Shown piece after piece: positions 37,570 to 49,724 of a stretch of DNA of 64,000 bases. Both the position numbers and the translations under genes were made by a program. Numbering within the stretch: the stretch's first letter is position 1; each line of letters starts with the position of its first letter. The notes below the pieces were generated by a model. It did not search any database, was not told the DNA's origin, and was given only the letters and a program-made list of their open reading frames with translations. Source of the stretch: Fistularia commersonii (lineage: Eukaryota > Chordata > Actinopteri > Syngnathiformes > Fistulariidae); assembly GCA_037954325.1 (NCBI GenBank), contig JBBMNZ010000027.1, forward strand, positions 9,447,501 to 9,511,500, written 5' to 3'.

Positions 37570-40500
37570 TATATTGTAGAGAACTTTTGCAAACAGTTTT
37601 TGCTAATTTACTTCATTATGTTTGAAATTCACATTTCACTCATGATTTGTGCTTCGTAAGCCAGGATTCATCGTCGACGTAGGCTTGGAAACGTAGAAAG
37701 ATTTTCTTGCACCAGGACATCAATTTTGTCAATAAATAGTTTATTTGTGACATCAGACTAAGACTTTACTCATTAAACATTACTTTCATTGAAAAAGATT
37801 TTGTCATGTTCGCGAAGATGTGTGAATAACAAATAAGTATCATAGCTATGAATGTTTCACTCTTACATTTTCCCCCGGATGTGATGTTAAGTGTGCATTA
37901 GCCGTGTGATTCTCCGTCCTAATTGAACTGCGTCTAATTGACGTACTCGCATTGCGCTTCAGATATGGGTATTTCTCTTTTTGTTCGTTCATTCTTTGCA
38001 GCTTTGTTTTTGATTCAGTCCTTTTCTTTATATCACCCTTACTGCTTTTGACTGTGTCAGAAAACCCTGTCAGTCTCTGTCTATTGTGTTTTTCCCGCTT
38101 TGTTCTGAAGCACCGTCGCTCCTAGCACTTTTCACTCCCCATCTTTTTCCCTACAAATAGCTTTGATCAGTTCCTCCTACGACTGCCTCATATTCTTACG
38201 GACATCTCTGGAATGTCCATATGGCCTAACCTGTTGTTTTGCACGTCTGACCTTCTGTTTATTTTTTTTTTATCTTACCTTCATGTCTGCTTTATCAACT
38301 ATGTGCTTTCCCTCTGTCACAATTTGAAATGTATCCCAAGAGCGTCTCTGTCTCTTAGCCTAAGTTTTGTATAGATCCGTTACGTTAGTCTGAGATTACA
38401 TTTTTGCAACCCCTTTGTGTTTTTTGGTTTGACTTTAGGATAGTCAATGTGTACCAAACCTTTGCCAAGGATTTTGTGCTGTGCTTTTTGGATTTGTTTC
38501 CTGTTTGGTTGTTTAAGTCTAATAATTAGCCACGGTGATTTTTTTTCACCATGGGTTTTATTTTCAGTATTATCTCTTTCATGTGGGTATTTTTACTTTA
38601 TTCATAGGTGTATTGACATGTGTTCCACATATTACACAGCAAACAGGACCTAAACGTGTCCAAATTGCATGCGCTTTTGTACTGTATCAAGTTAATGCAG
38701 ACCAACAGTAGAGTTCATTTGAAACCATATTTCTGCCTCACCACCGAATGGAAGTGCAATATTTAATTTTATTGCACTTAGTTCTCTTCGACTCCCTGGG
38801 GAAATTTCTGACTGCCTTGTTGCTAAATGCTCCACCATTCATGAGCTTGTTGCTAAGTGTCTGTTTTTGCTTTGTGGTTTGGCGCAGCTTTATTTTGATT
38901 TCTCAAGCCTTTCTTCTTGAAATAACTGGCCGCCCTGACAGAAAACGATGAATGAGAGTGAACTGAAACAATAAGGCTTCAGCTGAACAGTCGAAAAATG
39001 AACTTTAAACTGCAATAAAGTTCCACAAAGCAAAGAGGCGCTGCAGAGCAGAGATCATAAGTCCCCCTGATGTTTGTCAAAGCAAGTTTTTCCCCTCAAT
39101 GAATCCCTGAGACTTTGAGATTTTACACATCTGTAATCTTAAATCTCTTAAATCTGTTTTTAACAGGAACTTCTCTTTCAGTAGGGATTTCCTTGAAGTA
39201 TCAATACATAATGTAGCCATACAGCTGTTTTAGATTTTCACAGCAATATTTCAATTGCCAAAGGGATACCGCTTAAAAATGTTATTTAAACTTTTTTCGA
39301 TTATCTGTTCAGCTATCAAATGTCCGAGCAGTGAGTATTGCATTGAAACTGATGATAAGAGATATATCGCATTCTGATGAAAATCAATTTGCATTGTTTT
39401 TATTTTATTTATAAGCAGAGTCCACTGATGCAAAAAAAAAAAAGAAAAAGATTAAACTATCAAATAAAATAAATGTCATGGCCTACGAATCTACTGACAG
39501 TTTGCCAAACAAATCCCTTTCCAGAGACAATATTCAGCTACTGATGCTCACATGGAAAATACTTCAAACAGTTGAGTGTAACTTAACTTTTCATCAACAT
39601 TCACGCAAATCAGAATAATGGAAAATGATGCAGTATACAGGCTGCTTAGTCAATATCCTATAGAAAGGCAAAGCACATTTGCTGAGACATTTCACACCTA
39701 CAATGGTGGTTCTGATGAGACTGACAACATGTTTGCTTGGTTTGAAATTGGTATGTTATTTTTGACATTATTTAATCGCATGTCTCTTTTACCAATGACA
39801 TGATAATGTGTCAAAGGATCCACGCTCACAAGTAATAAAAACTAGTACATTCTCATTCAGCTCTGAGAAGACCGTTAATCAAGCAGAATGGCTGAACCCA
39901 CTTGTTGGACTAAAGAAATGAGATAGCGTTCAATGTTGTCCTGAATTGAAAGTATAATGACAGAATTACGATTTTTTGTTGGGTAATGTGGGGAATAATA
40001 AGCGGCTACCTGAGCCACCTGCATGGAAATACGAATTTAAAAGTGACAACATTGTGAGAAAAAAACATCATGCAAAACAATTGGGCAGCTCTCAGAAAAA
40101 TGCAAGCGCCATCTGGCCTGATTTATTTGTTGAGACTTTCTTATTGAATTGCAACATCCACAGATGCCTTCCAAAAATAAAATTGTAGAAGAAGAAAAAT
40201 AAAGGATGCTGTAGTGTGAGATGGTGAATAATGGAGAATAAAATAGAACATCTTGATTGGTAAAAGCTGTCTCCATCCAGCACTGTCCTTATTGTAATAT
40301 TTGGTTTTGTTGTGTGTGTTTCTGTGTGTGTATGTCGATGCTATTAAGTGAGCAATTCCTTCACCTCACCAAACACAAACTTTATCCTCCGAAGGTGACT
40401 CCAATTAGGCATCTGCATTCCTCCGATCAGTGGGTGCTGGAAGATGCACATGTTGGCATAAGCAACCTAGCCTTGAGCCTTGTTTGCTCATGCCTGGTCG

Positions 40501-41360
40501 TTCCTCAGAGCCTTACAATAAAAGCTAACTGCTAGGTTGTGTTTCACAGCTCATTTGAAATGAGCATGACTTTGTGGTCATGAGACTATAGACACATCGG
40601 ACTCGGAATCCCAGAAGTAATGCGGCGCAGCTGCCATATTCCCTGGACAACAAACGCTCTTTCGATTCACTTAGCCGGCTTTGCTTTACAAAATACACAA
40701 ACCTTGCATTGCCATGCCAAACTGTTAACATTATGTCGCATGATACAATATGACCTTTCTGTTACCTTGTAGTCTGTTGTGCACGCACGCCATCGGTCTT
40801 GTATGATTCGAGTGTGAAGCCATTACAATTACAAACAATTGGGGCATTCAGTAAATGACAACATATGCCATAAACTTCATTATTTTTAATTAGGGAAGAC
40901 GTTATCTTTATTTATGTCATTCGAATAATATACAGAGCACATCTGCCGTTATATTTAATCTTCTGTTGAAGACTAATTTAGATATTTTGTTTCGAAAATA
41001 TATATTTGGCTGACTACTGTAGCTTCAATTTAACCAAAATAGGTTTAATAACATTGTTAATCCACAAGTACTCATGATGGAGTGAACATACACATGTAGA
41101 TGTATGTTTTTTAAACCTTTTCAATCGTGCATATTTACATATTAACTGAATGTTAAATTTATTGATGTGTTGATGGTTATTTGGGACTTTGCATAGGAAG
41201 TAATCATGATAAATCTATTTTCTAAGAGCCTGGATTAAACTCATAGTTCATAATTTCTTTGTTTCTTTGATTTCATAATGAAAGTGGGAAGTCCTTGAAA
41301 ACAAACATATATATCTTAAAAGTATTATTAATGCCATTCTCTGCTTTTTCTTTCCTTCAC
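37570..41360. other. Presumed unc13c first intron, right part
   Basis: AT-rich sequence with no reading frame showing family resemblance and no repeat with recognisable ends. It ends in the acceptor tract before 41363. Confidence 0.4.
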
Positions 41361-41362
41361 AG
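41343..41362 (+). other. unc13c: Splice acceptor of the unc13c giant exon
   Basis: The pyrimidine-rich tract GCTTTTTCTTTCCTTCAC is followed by AG at 41361-41362. It is the last strong acceptor before the start codon, so the giant exon would carry a 162-base 5' untranslated part (41363-41524). Confidence 0.6.
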
Positions 41363-41364
41363 AA

Positions 41365-41540
41365 ATGGTCCTCTATTGGATTTAAAAGTATTCGGGAGTC
41401 TCTTCATGGACCGCGGATTTGAACAGTTAAGAAGAAGTTGTCTGTGCTCGAGTCATCAAAGCTGCAATTTCAACAAAATAGAGGAACTATAGATGACAAG
41501 ACACAGTCAACGGGATTACCATCCATGGTTTCTGCCCTAA
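41365..41540 (+). promoter_or_regulatory. unc13c: Three upstream ATGs / uORFs before the unc13c start
   Basis: If the exon starts at 41363, the leader contains three ATGs: 41365 (6 codons plus stop, to 41385), 41406 (28 codons, to 41492) and 41493 (15 codons, to 41540). The second stop abuts the third ATG. The third frame overlaps the main ATG at 41525 in another frame. The main ATG has T at -3 and G at +4, so its context is not strong. This arrangement would be expected to lower translation. Confidence 0.45.
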
Positions 41541-44500
41541 TTAAGACTATATCCTCCTACATTGAAAAGATTTGCAAAGGAATGTTTACAAAGAAATTGG
41601 CAAACCCGATTAAAAAGAAAGAGAGAAGCGAAAATAAAGAGCCAAAACTGAACACTGATTTGCAAGCACACAACATAGCTCTCTCTAACACACTGAAGAC
41701 CACAGTTAAAAAGATTTCTAAATGCTCATCGGCACGTAACATATCCCTTGAAGAAGACAACGGAAAAAACGACTGCTCATCCCTTTCCCCGACTTTTAGC
41801 TATCGCGTTGCTATAGCAAATGGACTCCCAAAAAACTCAGTTTTTTTGAACAATAATGAAAGTATCTTTCCTGAGGTTCTGTCGATTGATAGCAGCTACT
41901 CTGACTCCCTGAGTGAGACCAAGCCTATCCGGAGACTGGATGAACATAAATCGCACACCATGCCAGTAAGACGAAACAGGAAGAGCCTCATCAGTTTGGC
42001 GCCCTCTGACGGCAGCTCCGAGGGCGAAAGAGTGGAACGCTCCAGTTTGCACACTCTTCGGCTGGGCGCTCTACGCAAGTTAAGGAAATGGAAAAAGAGT
42101 CAGGAATGTGTCTCCTCAGACTCCGAAGTCAGCAACTGGAGGAAAACTCTTGGCATTCGGAGCAAATCATTGGATCGCGCCGGTCGGCAGCAGAAGAGCT
42201 CCACCCTGGAGCCGGGTTCCTCTTCCACAGGTTGCATAAGTCAAACCCAGGATGTCATGGAAATGATCTTCAAGGAGCTTCAGGGGATCAGTCAGATAGA
42301 GACAGAACTGTCTGAGCTGCGAGGTCATGTAAATGCCCTCAAGAGCTCAATTGATGAGATCTCCAGCAGTGTGGAAGTAGTCCAGAGTGAGATTGAACAA
42401 CTTCGCTCAGGTTTTGTCCAGTCTAGAAGGGAAACACGTGACATCCACGACTATATAAAACAAATCAGCCACCAGGCCAACAATTCAACCTTGCGATTCC
42501 TCAACGTTCCCGAAGAGAGGTTAGAAAAAACAGAACATGTAATATACAAAATACTAAAAGAAAAAATGGGTTTCATTGATGCCCACAAAACAATTAAAAT
42601 TGAGCTCGCTCACAGGTTAGGACAACAAAGGGAATGTTCTAATGCAAAGCCACGTCCTATAATAGTTATTTTTGCAACGCCCCAAGATAGAGATCTTGTC
42701 TTAAAAAAATGTTATAAACTTAAAGGAACTGGTATTACGGTTTCCACCGATAGCTTAACGCATGATGGAAAGGAGAGAAAGGAGAAAGCGCTGCCTTCTT
42801 CACAAACGTACGAAAGCATGGACATAAAGGTCTCAGGAAAAGACAAGGTAGAAAGTGACGACTGGGACTCGATGGACAGTGATAAGGAATTGGATGAATT
42901 AAGCAGAAACAAATATGCAATGGTGATTTCAAAACCTATTCATAAGAGCAAATCAGAGAAAAGGCGATCCCATGACCACTGCCGGTCTGGGGAAGAAGCA
43001 GGCTATTCGGGTGCGATTCACTATGCTGATGAGTCCTATTATGACTCTGATAAGCATGCAAAAGCTTATTACTCTGATTTGACCCCTGGTTGGCTTTCTC
43101 AAAGTGACTACTCTACGCCAAAACTCAGTCGCTCCGAATCTGACTGCTCGAAACTTTGTCAGTCATACTCAGAGGACTTTTCAGAGAGTCAGTACTTTAC
43201 ACGGGCCAATGGTTGCTCGCTGCTGTCCTCCTCAGATCAGGAACTCTGGCAAAGAAAGCAAGAGGATATGGCCTCTTCCTGGTATGCTAGCCCTAGTCAT
43301 GCACTCCAACATGACAATCAACCTTTTGAACAAAACGAGATTGAGACAACAGAAACTGTTGACAGCGGGGTAAGCAATGGACTCGTCTGCATGTCTGCTG
43401 ATAGAAGCCACTACAGTGACTCCCAATTCTCTTTACAAGGTGACCTATCACCTTGGAAAGACTGGCATCATATTGAACAAGGTGCTGACTCTGGCTTGGA
43501 GGTCTCAATTGAGGTAAGCAGTCCCTTTGACCCATCAACCATTCCAGGTTTTCCAGAGAATATCACTAAATGTCAAGAGGTTGATTTACAATTTGAAGGG
43601 GATGAGGAGTTCATGATGCTGGACAGAGAATCTTCATTACCACCAATAACCACCCACATAATCCCTCCCATCATAGAACGGGAGTCTGTCAGGTCATCCA
43701 CTCGGCAGTCAAAAGAGGCACCCAAGGTAATTCAGAAAGAAACCACCAAAGTGTCATCTAAAGATACTTCCAAAACTACTTCTAAAATCCCACAGAAACA
43801 AACTAAAGTAGCTTCAAAAAATGAAACCAATGTTTTACCAAAGGAAAGTCCTAAAGTATCTGCCAAGACTACACACAAGGCAAGCTCAAAAGCAATAGCA
43901 AAAGAGTCTCTGAAAGAGATTCAGAAAACACCTGCTCAAGAATCTATTCAATCCACCCCAAAAGATAGTCTAAAACAAACATCTAAATATGCCACAAAGC
44001 CAAGTGCTGAAGAAGTATCTAAAGTGACACCTAAGGTAACATGTAGCGAGACAAAGGTTAGTAAAGTGACTCCTAAAGAGAGCCAGACAAGGACTTCCAA
44101 GGAAAGTCCTAAAGAATCACCTAAAGAGAGCCCTAAAGTAACACCAATTGTGAGTCCTTTGGCAACTCCGAAAGAGTCTCCTAAAGAGTCCCCTAAAGAA
44201 TCTCCTAAGCAGTCTCCTAGGGTCCATGCGAGAGACCCTCTGCAAATAACATCTAAAGACGGTCCGAAAGTTTCTACAAAGGAACTTACCAAAGAAGCTA
44301 CAAAATTACCCCCAAAAGAGATTGCAAAAGAGATACCTAAATTACCCAAGGAGACTGTTAAAACAGCCACTCAGGTGGATTCTAACATTCAGCCAAAGGA
44401 TGCTCCAATAGTGATGTCTAAACAGAGCCAAAAGTTGCCACTCAAAGAGACCCCTCAAGCCGTCCCCAAAGAAACCCATAAAGCAATCTCAAAAGATACT

Positions 44501-45644
44501 CCCACAGTGACTCCTAAAGTTGCCTCTAAGGATACCCCAAAGGTTGTCTCTAAAGAAGCACCCAAGGGAGCCCCTAAATCAATCTCAAAGGATAAGTTTC
44601 CAGAACTAGATGTCAATCATAGCTTTCACCAGACACAGAATAAATCCACTGCTATGTACCGCAGTCAGAGTGAGATAAGAACAGAGAAAGTTGAGGAGGT
44701 ACCCAAATCATGGAGCAGCAGGCTCAGCATAGATCTCAGCGAAAAATCCTTTGGTTTCGGTTTTGGCTCTACACTGCAAAGGGCCAAATCAGCTCTGGAG
44801 GTGGTGTGGAAGACTGGTTCTCAAACTACTCCCGCTCCCCCCGAGGAGCCCTCCAATTCCTCTTCCTCTTTTATGGGGCGCTTCCGCACTTTGTCGACTT
44901 CAGCTACAAACAGCTCCAGCCCGACTAAAGACTCAGATGTCAGCACAGATCCTGTCTACTACAAGGCGCAGGAGGAAAAAGCAGCTGTTGAAGGAGATAC
45001 CAGCGAACAATCAGTGGACAATGAGACACATTATGTTGAAGTGATGGAACAGGTACTTGCCAATTTGGAGAACAGGACTAATGTTAATGAGGCGGAGCAG
45101 CCTGTACAGGAATATGAGGCCTCTCAGGACAATGTTGTGTCTGATGACATTGAGGCATTAGAAGACAACAAGGGCTCTCAGGATTTTGAAGCTTCCCAGG
45201 ACGTGGAGGCCATTGGAGACGTCGAAGCAAGTAAAGAGGCCAATGTGTTAGAGTATGATTGCAGTTTGGATGACCAGTATGAAGAAGAGTACAGTGAGGA
45301 CTATGAAGCACATCTAACTGAGGACACTGCTGAGTATGATGCAATGGTTGAATATGTGGATGTAGAAGAACCAGATGAGACTGAAGACAACGATATAACA
45401 GAAGAAATGGATGAAGGTGATGAGGAGTTAGAGGCGATAGAGGAAATAGGAGATGAGGCCGTTGAGGTGACTGCCGAGGACGCAAAAGATGAGCAACAGC
45501 AAGAAGATGAGAACAAGAATGTTCCAGAAGAGAAGCCAGCAGAAGTCCCACCAAAGAAGCGAGTGCGACCTACATTCAAGGAGGCAGCCCTGAGAGCCTA
45601 CCGGAAGCAGATGGCTGAGCTGGAGCAGCAGATCTTGGCAGGGG
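41525..45644 (+). CDS. unc13c: Munc13-3 (UNC13C) N-terminal giant exon
   Basis: This exon encodes the N-terminal 1373 residues of Munc13-3, a presynaptic active-zone protein that primes synaptic vesicles by opening syntaxin and promoting SNARE assembly. The start was chosen at MVSALIKTISSYIEKI, which aligns with the remembered mammalian start. Conserved blocks follow: KICKGMFTKKL, SLSPTFSYRVAIANGL, HTLRLGALRKLRKWKKSQEC (about 179-198). Next comes a coiled coil (about 243-318), then a LINE-ORF1p-like segment (322-421) and Ser-rich conserved text (LSRSESDCSKLCQSYSEDFS). After that are a K-x-S/T-P repeat block (about 725-1023), a helix STLQRAKSALEVVW (W1095) that may bind calmodulin, an acidic stretch (about 1190-1340), and PTFKEAALRAYRKQMAELEQ before the donor GGGG|GTAAGA. 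The exon ends one base into a codon. It is longer than the mammalian counterpart, largely because of the repeat block. Identity is certain; function is from family knowledge. Confidence 0.97.
42488..42790 (+). other. unc13c: LINE ORF1p-like (RRM-type) segment within Munc13-3
   Basis: Residues 322-421 read TLRFLNVPEE, IKIELAHRLGQQ, KPRPIIVIFATPQDRDLVLK and KLKGTGITVSTDSLT, ending in basic KERKEK. LINE-1-type ORF1 proteins have the same order after a coiled coil: (N/T)LRxxGxPE, a helix, IExAHRLG, xPRPIIVxF, (K)DRxxxL, a loop, and xIxxSxDL followed by a charged helix. The preceding coiled coil (residues 243-318) fits too. This is a resemblance seen by eye. I recall the segment being conserved in mammalian Munc13-3, so it is not a recent insertion. 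Confidence 0.5.
43695..44600 (+). repeat. unc13c: K-x-S/T-P repeat block in the unc13c coding sequence
   Basis: About 300 residues (725-1023) are built from degenerate units such as SKESPKESPKESPK, TPKVASKDTPKVVSKEAPK and QKETTKVSSKDTSK. Lys, Ser, Thr, Pro and Glu dominate. The unit is four to eight residues, and the nucleotide copies are diverged except for the CCTAAAGAGTC(T/C) cluster at 44101-44220. The frame is intact throughout. The same position in the mammalian protein, as I recall it, holds a shorter acidic stretch rather than these repeats. The block is predicted to be disordered and rich in proline-directed phosphorylation sites. Confidence 0.8.
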
Positions 45645-45854
45645 GTAAGAATGCTGAACTCAATGTTCGGTTCACTTTGATTTACAGCCATGACATTAGC
45701 AAAGCGTATGTGTCGCAAGGCACTCCACTGACTGTTTGCTTTTCGGGAATACATTGAAGTATCTGCTGTTAGAGGAGTTCCTTAATAAAGAGAAAGAAAT
45801 TGACAAGTCAACATGGACTCGAGGCAATGGTAATTATTATTTGGAGTTTCGAAT

Positions 45855-46410
45855 AATGGAGCTGAAGTTGGAGGATTTTAAGTCCTTTGGGTCAACAGTC
45901 CAAAACAACGGAGAGTGTGGAAAAGGGGTGAAGAAATGGGTTCAAGCAGGTTGGAGCAGGGGGAGAAAACTGTCAGGAATAATGTGTGAAAAGAGTATCA
46001 GCCAAAATGAAAGGATGAAAGGAAAAGAGTAGAAGATCGTGGTGAGACCAGCGATGCTGTATGGTTTCAAGATAATCGCATTGAAGACAAGCAGAACTGG
46101 AGGTTGCAGAGATGAAGCTGTTGAGGTTCTCCTTGCGAGTGACGAGGATGGATAGGATCAGGAATGAGTTGATCAGAGGGACAGCACTTGTTAGATGTTT
46201 TGGAGAGAAGGTCAGAGAAGCCAGAATGAGATGGTAGGATCATGTACAGAGGATGGATAGTGAGTTTACAGGTTGAAGGATACTGTGGTTTGAACAGCCA
46301 GACAGGAGGTCTGGAGGAAGACCAACAGAAGATTTATGGATGAATTCAAGGAGGACATGAAGTTAGTTGGTGTGAGAGAGGAGGATACAGAGTATAAGGT
46401 GAGATGGAGG
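45855..46410 (+). mobile_element. Old RTE-clade (Expander-like) LINE fragment, copy C
   Basis: Frame pieces read LKLEDFKSFGSTVQNNGECG and KGVKKWVQAGWSRGRKLSGI, then degenerate matches to copies A and B down to 'gtgagagaggaggatacaga' near 46370. Frameshifts and stops are frequent, no (GAA)n tail survives and no target duplication was found. It is therefore older than copies A and B. It begins about 210 bp after the unc13c splice donor, in the sense orientation. Confidence 0.75.
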
Positions 46411-46714
46411 AGGTTGTTGAAAGGAAAAGATGTGTTGTGATGTTAATTCTGACTTCTCAGAGCTTGGTGCATCTTTGACAACGATGAGGACATTTGTGAA
46501 ACGGCTTCAACTGTTGTGTTTTCCACTGCTTCTTTTTCACCTTGTGTGTCTTCATTGCTGAATGTGATCCTGGAGACATCCACCACAGGGGCGGTTTTGC
46601 ATACTTTGGCACTGACAACTTTTATCAAGAGCACGAAGAACATTGGTTCAGTTCAAGCCCCGCTGTAGTGGACATATTGTTTTAGGTCTCTAGATAATGG
46701 TACCATTCTAGTCG

Positions 46715-46800
46715 TATAGCATCAGAATACTTTATTGATCCCCGAGGGGGAAATTGCTCTTCGTTGCCGAGGCTCCTACTCACAGAGTGCGAGAAATCTA
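46715..46800 (-). mobile_element. Short LINE 3' end (Rex1-like terminus)
   Basis: Reads 'agaatactttattgatccccgagggggaaattgct', the same terminus as at 4280-4315. Only the 3' tip is recognisable. A similar but weaker '(TGAA)n...ctttattg' tip is at 51181-51230. Confidence 0.55.
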
Positions 46801-49724
46801 AGCATCAATATAAAAAGAAACCGAGATAAAACCCGCAGAACCACAAACCAGCTTTGGTTGTCCGATGTGAATTTTTGTATCTATGCTGAAAGGTCTTTTT
46901 CGCTCTCAAGTTGTAAAAATTGATTTTACGTGTGGTTTTGCGCTCTTGTGCGTATTTTTGCTGGAGTCCATGCAGATAATCAGGTGTTCAACAGGGAAAA
47001 GGTCGGGTGCTGAAGGTTCGCAGGAACCAAATAATTCATTAAAAACAAATAGCTGGACTACCTGACCACCTCGCAAAGCTGGTTGCGATTAAGAGAGGGC
47101 ATCCCTTTGCACACATTGCCAGTCAAGTGAGAATCATTTCCAATTTAAATTAACCCCCTCCATGCCGATCGAGAATATGTATCGAAAAATGACACAGCGA
47201 AGATTATTTTTTGTGAGGGATAGAAGCCCCATAATTTGTTGTTTTGTAGGTTTTGCGCAATTGCATTTGTGGGAGAATTAAGCAGTAAAGTCATTGCTTG
47301 ACGGATGATCAGTTTTAGTTGAAGAAGCATGATGTTGGAGTCACTTGGAAGGCAGTAGCAGTTCTTGGACGCTGATTATTTTTCAGCATCCAATGAGAAA
47401 ACACTGGCGTATTAAGAATGAAATATGTAGGGTAAAATTTAAAGCACGTTGTCGGGGTGTTTGTCATTAATCATCTAAATTCAACAGACCTTCACAGGCA
47501 CGATCGATGGCCACTGAAATGACTGTCAATTTGTCATACTGAATGAACAAATGACTTCTGTCCTTTGTTAAACGCTCTTAAAATGACAACAAGCACACTC
47601 TCTATACATATTGACCAATTACCGATAACATTTATTTGTAGCCATATGTTAAATCTCAGGATACGTTGTTCTTCACAGCCAACATAATGCTATGCCATTG
47701 CTCTACTTTTCTCCCCTATTTTTAATTCACTTCAGTACCTTTTTTTTTCAGTAAAAATTATTGATGGGATTGTCAGGGCCTAATTTAAAATGTATGCAAT
47801 TTAAAATCAGCTTGGGTGTATAAACAGTTTGAACGATTTCGTAAAGTCTGCTAATGAGAACCAAACAGTCGAGGGACTTTTCGCTTTTGCTCAATGTGAA
47901 ACAACAATCTTGGTACTCACGGTAAGCGGGCGTCCTTACACTATAGAATGCAGAAAAGACTATTCGTCTGTCTGAAGGATGTGCCACACACCCACCAGTA
48001 GGGAGTTTCTAAATGTATCAATTTTGTTTATTTTCTGTTGGTCATTGGTGACTGTGCAGTCTCATCCATAGAGTTCTTTTGCTGGATTAGTGCTGTGGAG
48101 CACTTAAGTTGGAGCTGGCTGTCTGACTCACTGACAGATTGACTCACTTCCCAGTTTTGTACTATTCTAGAGTAAGGTGGTGCAGACCTTTGATTCTATA
48201 AATCATTTAAATGTTTTTAAATCTTCAGGAGTGTTTCTGCTGTTCACTGAATAATGGTGCTTGACTTGATGTTGGAGTTTTTGTTGAGAGCCAAAACATT
48301 CAGAGACGTGAAGGGACAGCTTGAGACAAAAGTAAATTAAAAGGGAGCCCGATTATCATTTTCACCATTTCAGTTCGCTGAATAATTCACCAACATCAAA
48401 TGTGTTTAATCTTCCAAATATTACCTTTGGATTAGTTTCAAGCAGATGATCAGCTTCTGTTGTAGAAAACGGGAAAACAGTTGCTTCGCTATTTGCAGTG
48501 TATATGAGGAGAAAAGCAACTTGAAACCAATAAGATATACATGTAACAAAAGTACCTCATTACGATAATGAAAAAGAGTTTTGTTGAGAAACAGAAAAAA
48601 ATAATGCTGTTGCCAGACTAACCATGACTGCTCTTTTAAAATTAGTCAGACATTGATTAGCTATAGGAAATCCCTGGTTTTGACACTTGGGAATGACATG
48701 CATGATAATAGCATTGGTGATATTTAGTCATGAGCAGATGCACTAATGTGCATATTCTACACTCTTACTCACTAGCTTCTTGACCTAATCTCTTGTAGTT
48801 GATGCGTGTTCATCATGCATGTGCTCTGAAGCATGTTGGCTGGTCTGTGTAAGAGCTGTGATTGGCGCCTTCGCATTGCCGTGTCTGCAATGCTTGTTTT
48901 CAACTGGCTACAGCAGCGTCTGTATTCAGATGCTAATTCACACTCCCAAGGGCATTTTGTAACCAGGTCAGCCTTGCTTGGAATATTTATAGAGGTCTAC
49001 TGCCAGTGAAGTTTTTGCTTGCTCCTTGGGGAACGAAAGGAGGTACTCCCTCCTAATGCTTAGTGTTTCTTTTGTCAAGAAAGTTTGGATGTGACTGTAC
49101 GAGGTACAGTGCGTAAGGGATGTCCTTCCTACAGCCCAAATTAGATCAGACGAAAACATGTTTGGAGGGGGGAATGAAAAAGCAAAGCTTTTCCTCTATA
49201 CTTTAGAGTCACAACTACAGTTTGAATTTATTTGCAGTGGTTTTCAGGTGATATATTAAGAAAGGATACGTTTAAGTATCTGTAAAGCAACATGATAATT
49301 ACAGAAACATCAACAACAAATACTTCTGTTTGACTAGAAACCAGTTGAGAACTAATGTGCCCCCGAAAATCTACTATTGGGTCATGCCGAGAGGGATTTT
49401 ATTTTTGTGCTGAAACTGAACCAAATAAACCCAGTGACATCAGCAAGATGGTAGTCATAAATAATAGCCGAGGGAAAAAGAGAAAACTTTATAGCGAAAA
49501 ACTGGTTTTGTGCCGTTGTCACCAGAGGAGAAAGTGAACAAATTTGTCTTCCAGGATCCGAAATGTTCATATCTCTCACGGCGTTACAGCAAAGCCCACA
49601 GGGCTTTAACCTCCCACACATTTTCCCTTCTCTCCTGTCATCAATTTGTTCTCTTTAAAATAATTGGGGATATTTTTGATGCACTTTTGATTTTAAATGA
49701 AATGATAAACTGACAGGTTATTAC

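Noticed and set aside
41438..41524. In-frame extension upstream of the unc13c ATG
   Set aside because: The extension begins at a TTG, not an ATG. The first in-frame ATG, at 41525, matches the family start.
45084..45579. Minus-strand frames opposite the acidic part of unc13c (Ser-, Leu- and His-rich)
   Set aside because: Shadows of the acidic GAA/GAT-rich coding strand.
45645..45757. Open frame continuing from the giant exon to a stop at 45755-45757
   Set aside because: It runs past a consensus donor (GTAAGA) with no resemblance to Munc13 proteins. The downstream exons join in phase from 45644, so this is intron read-through.
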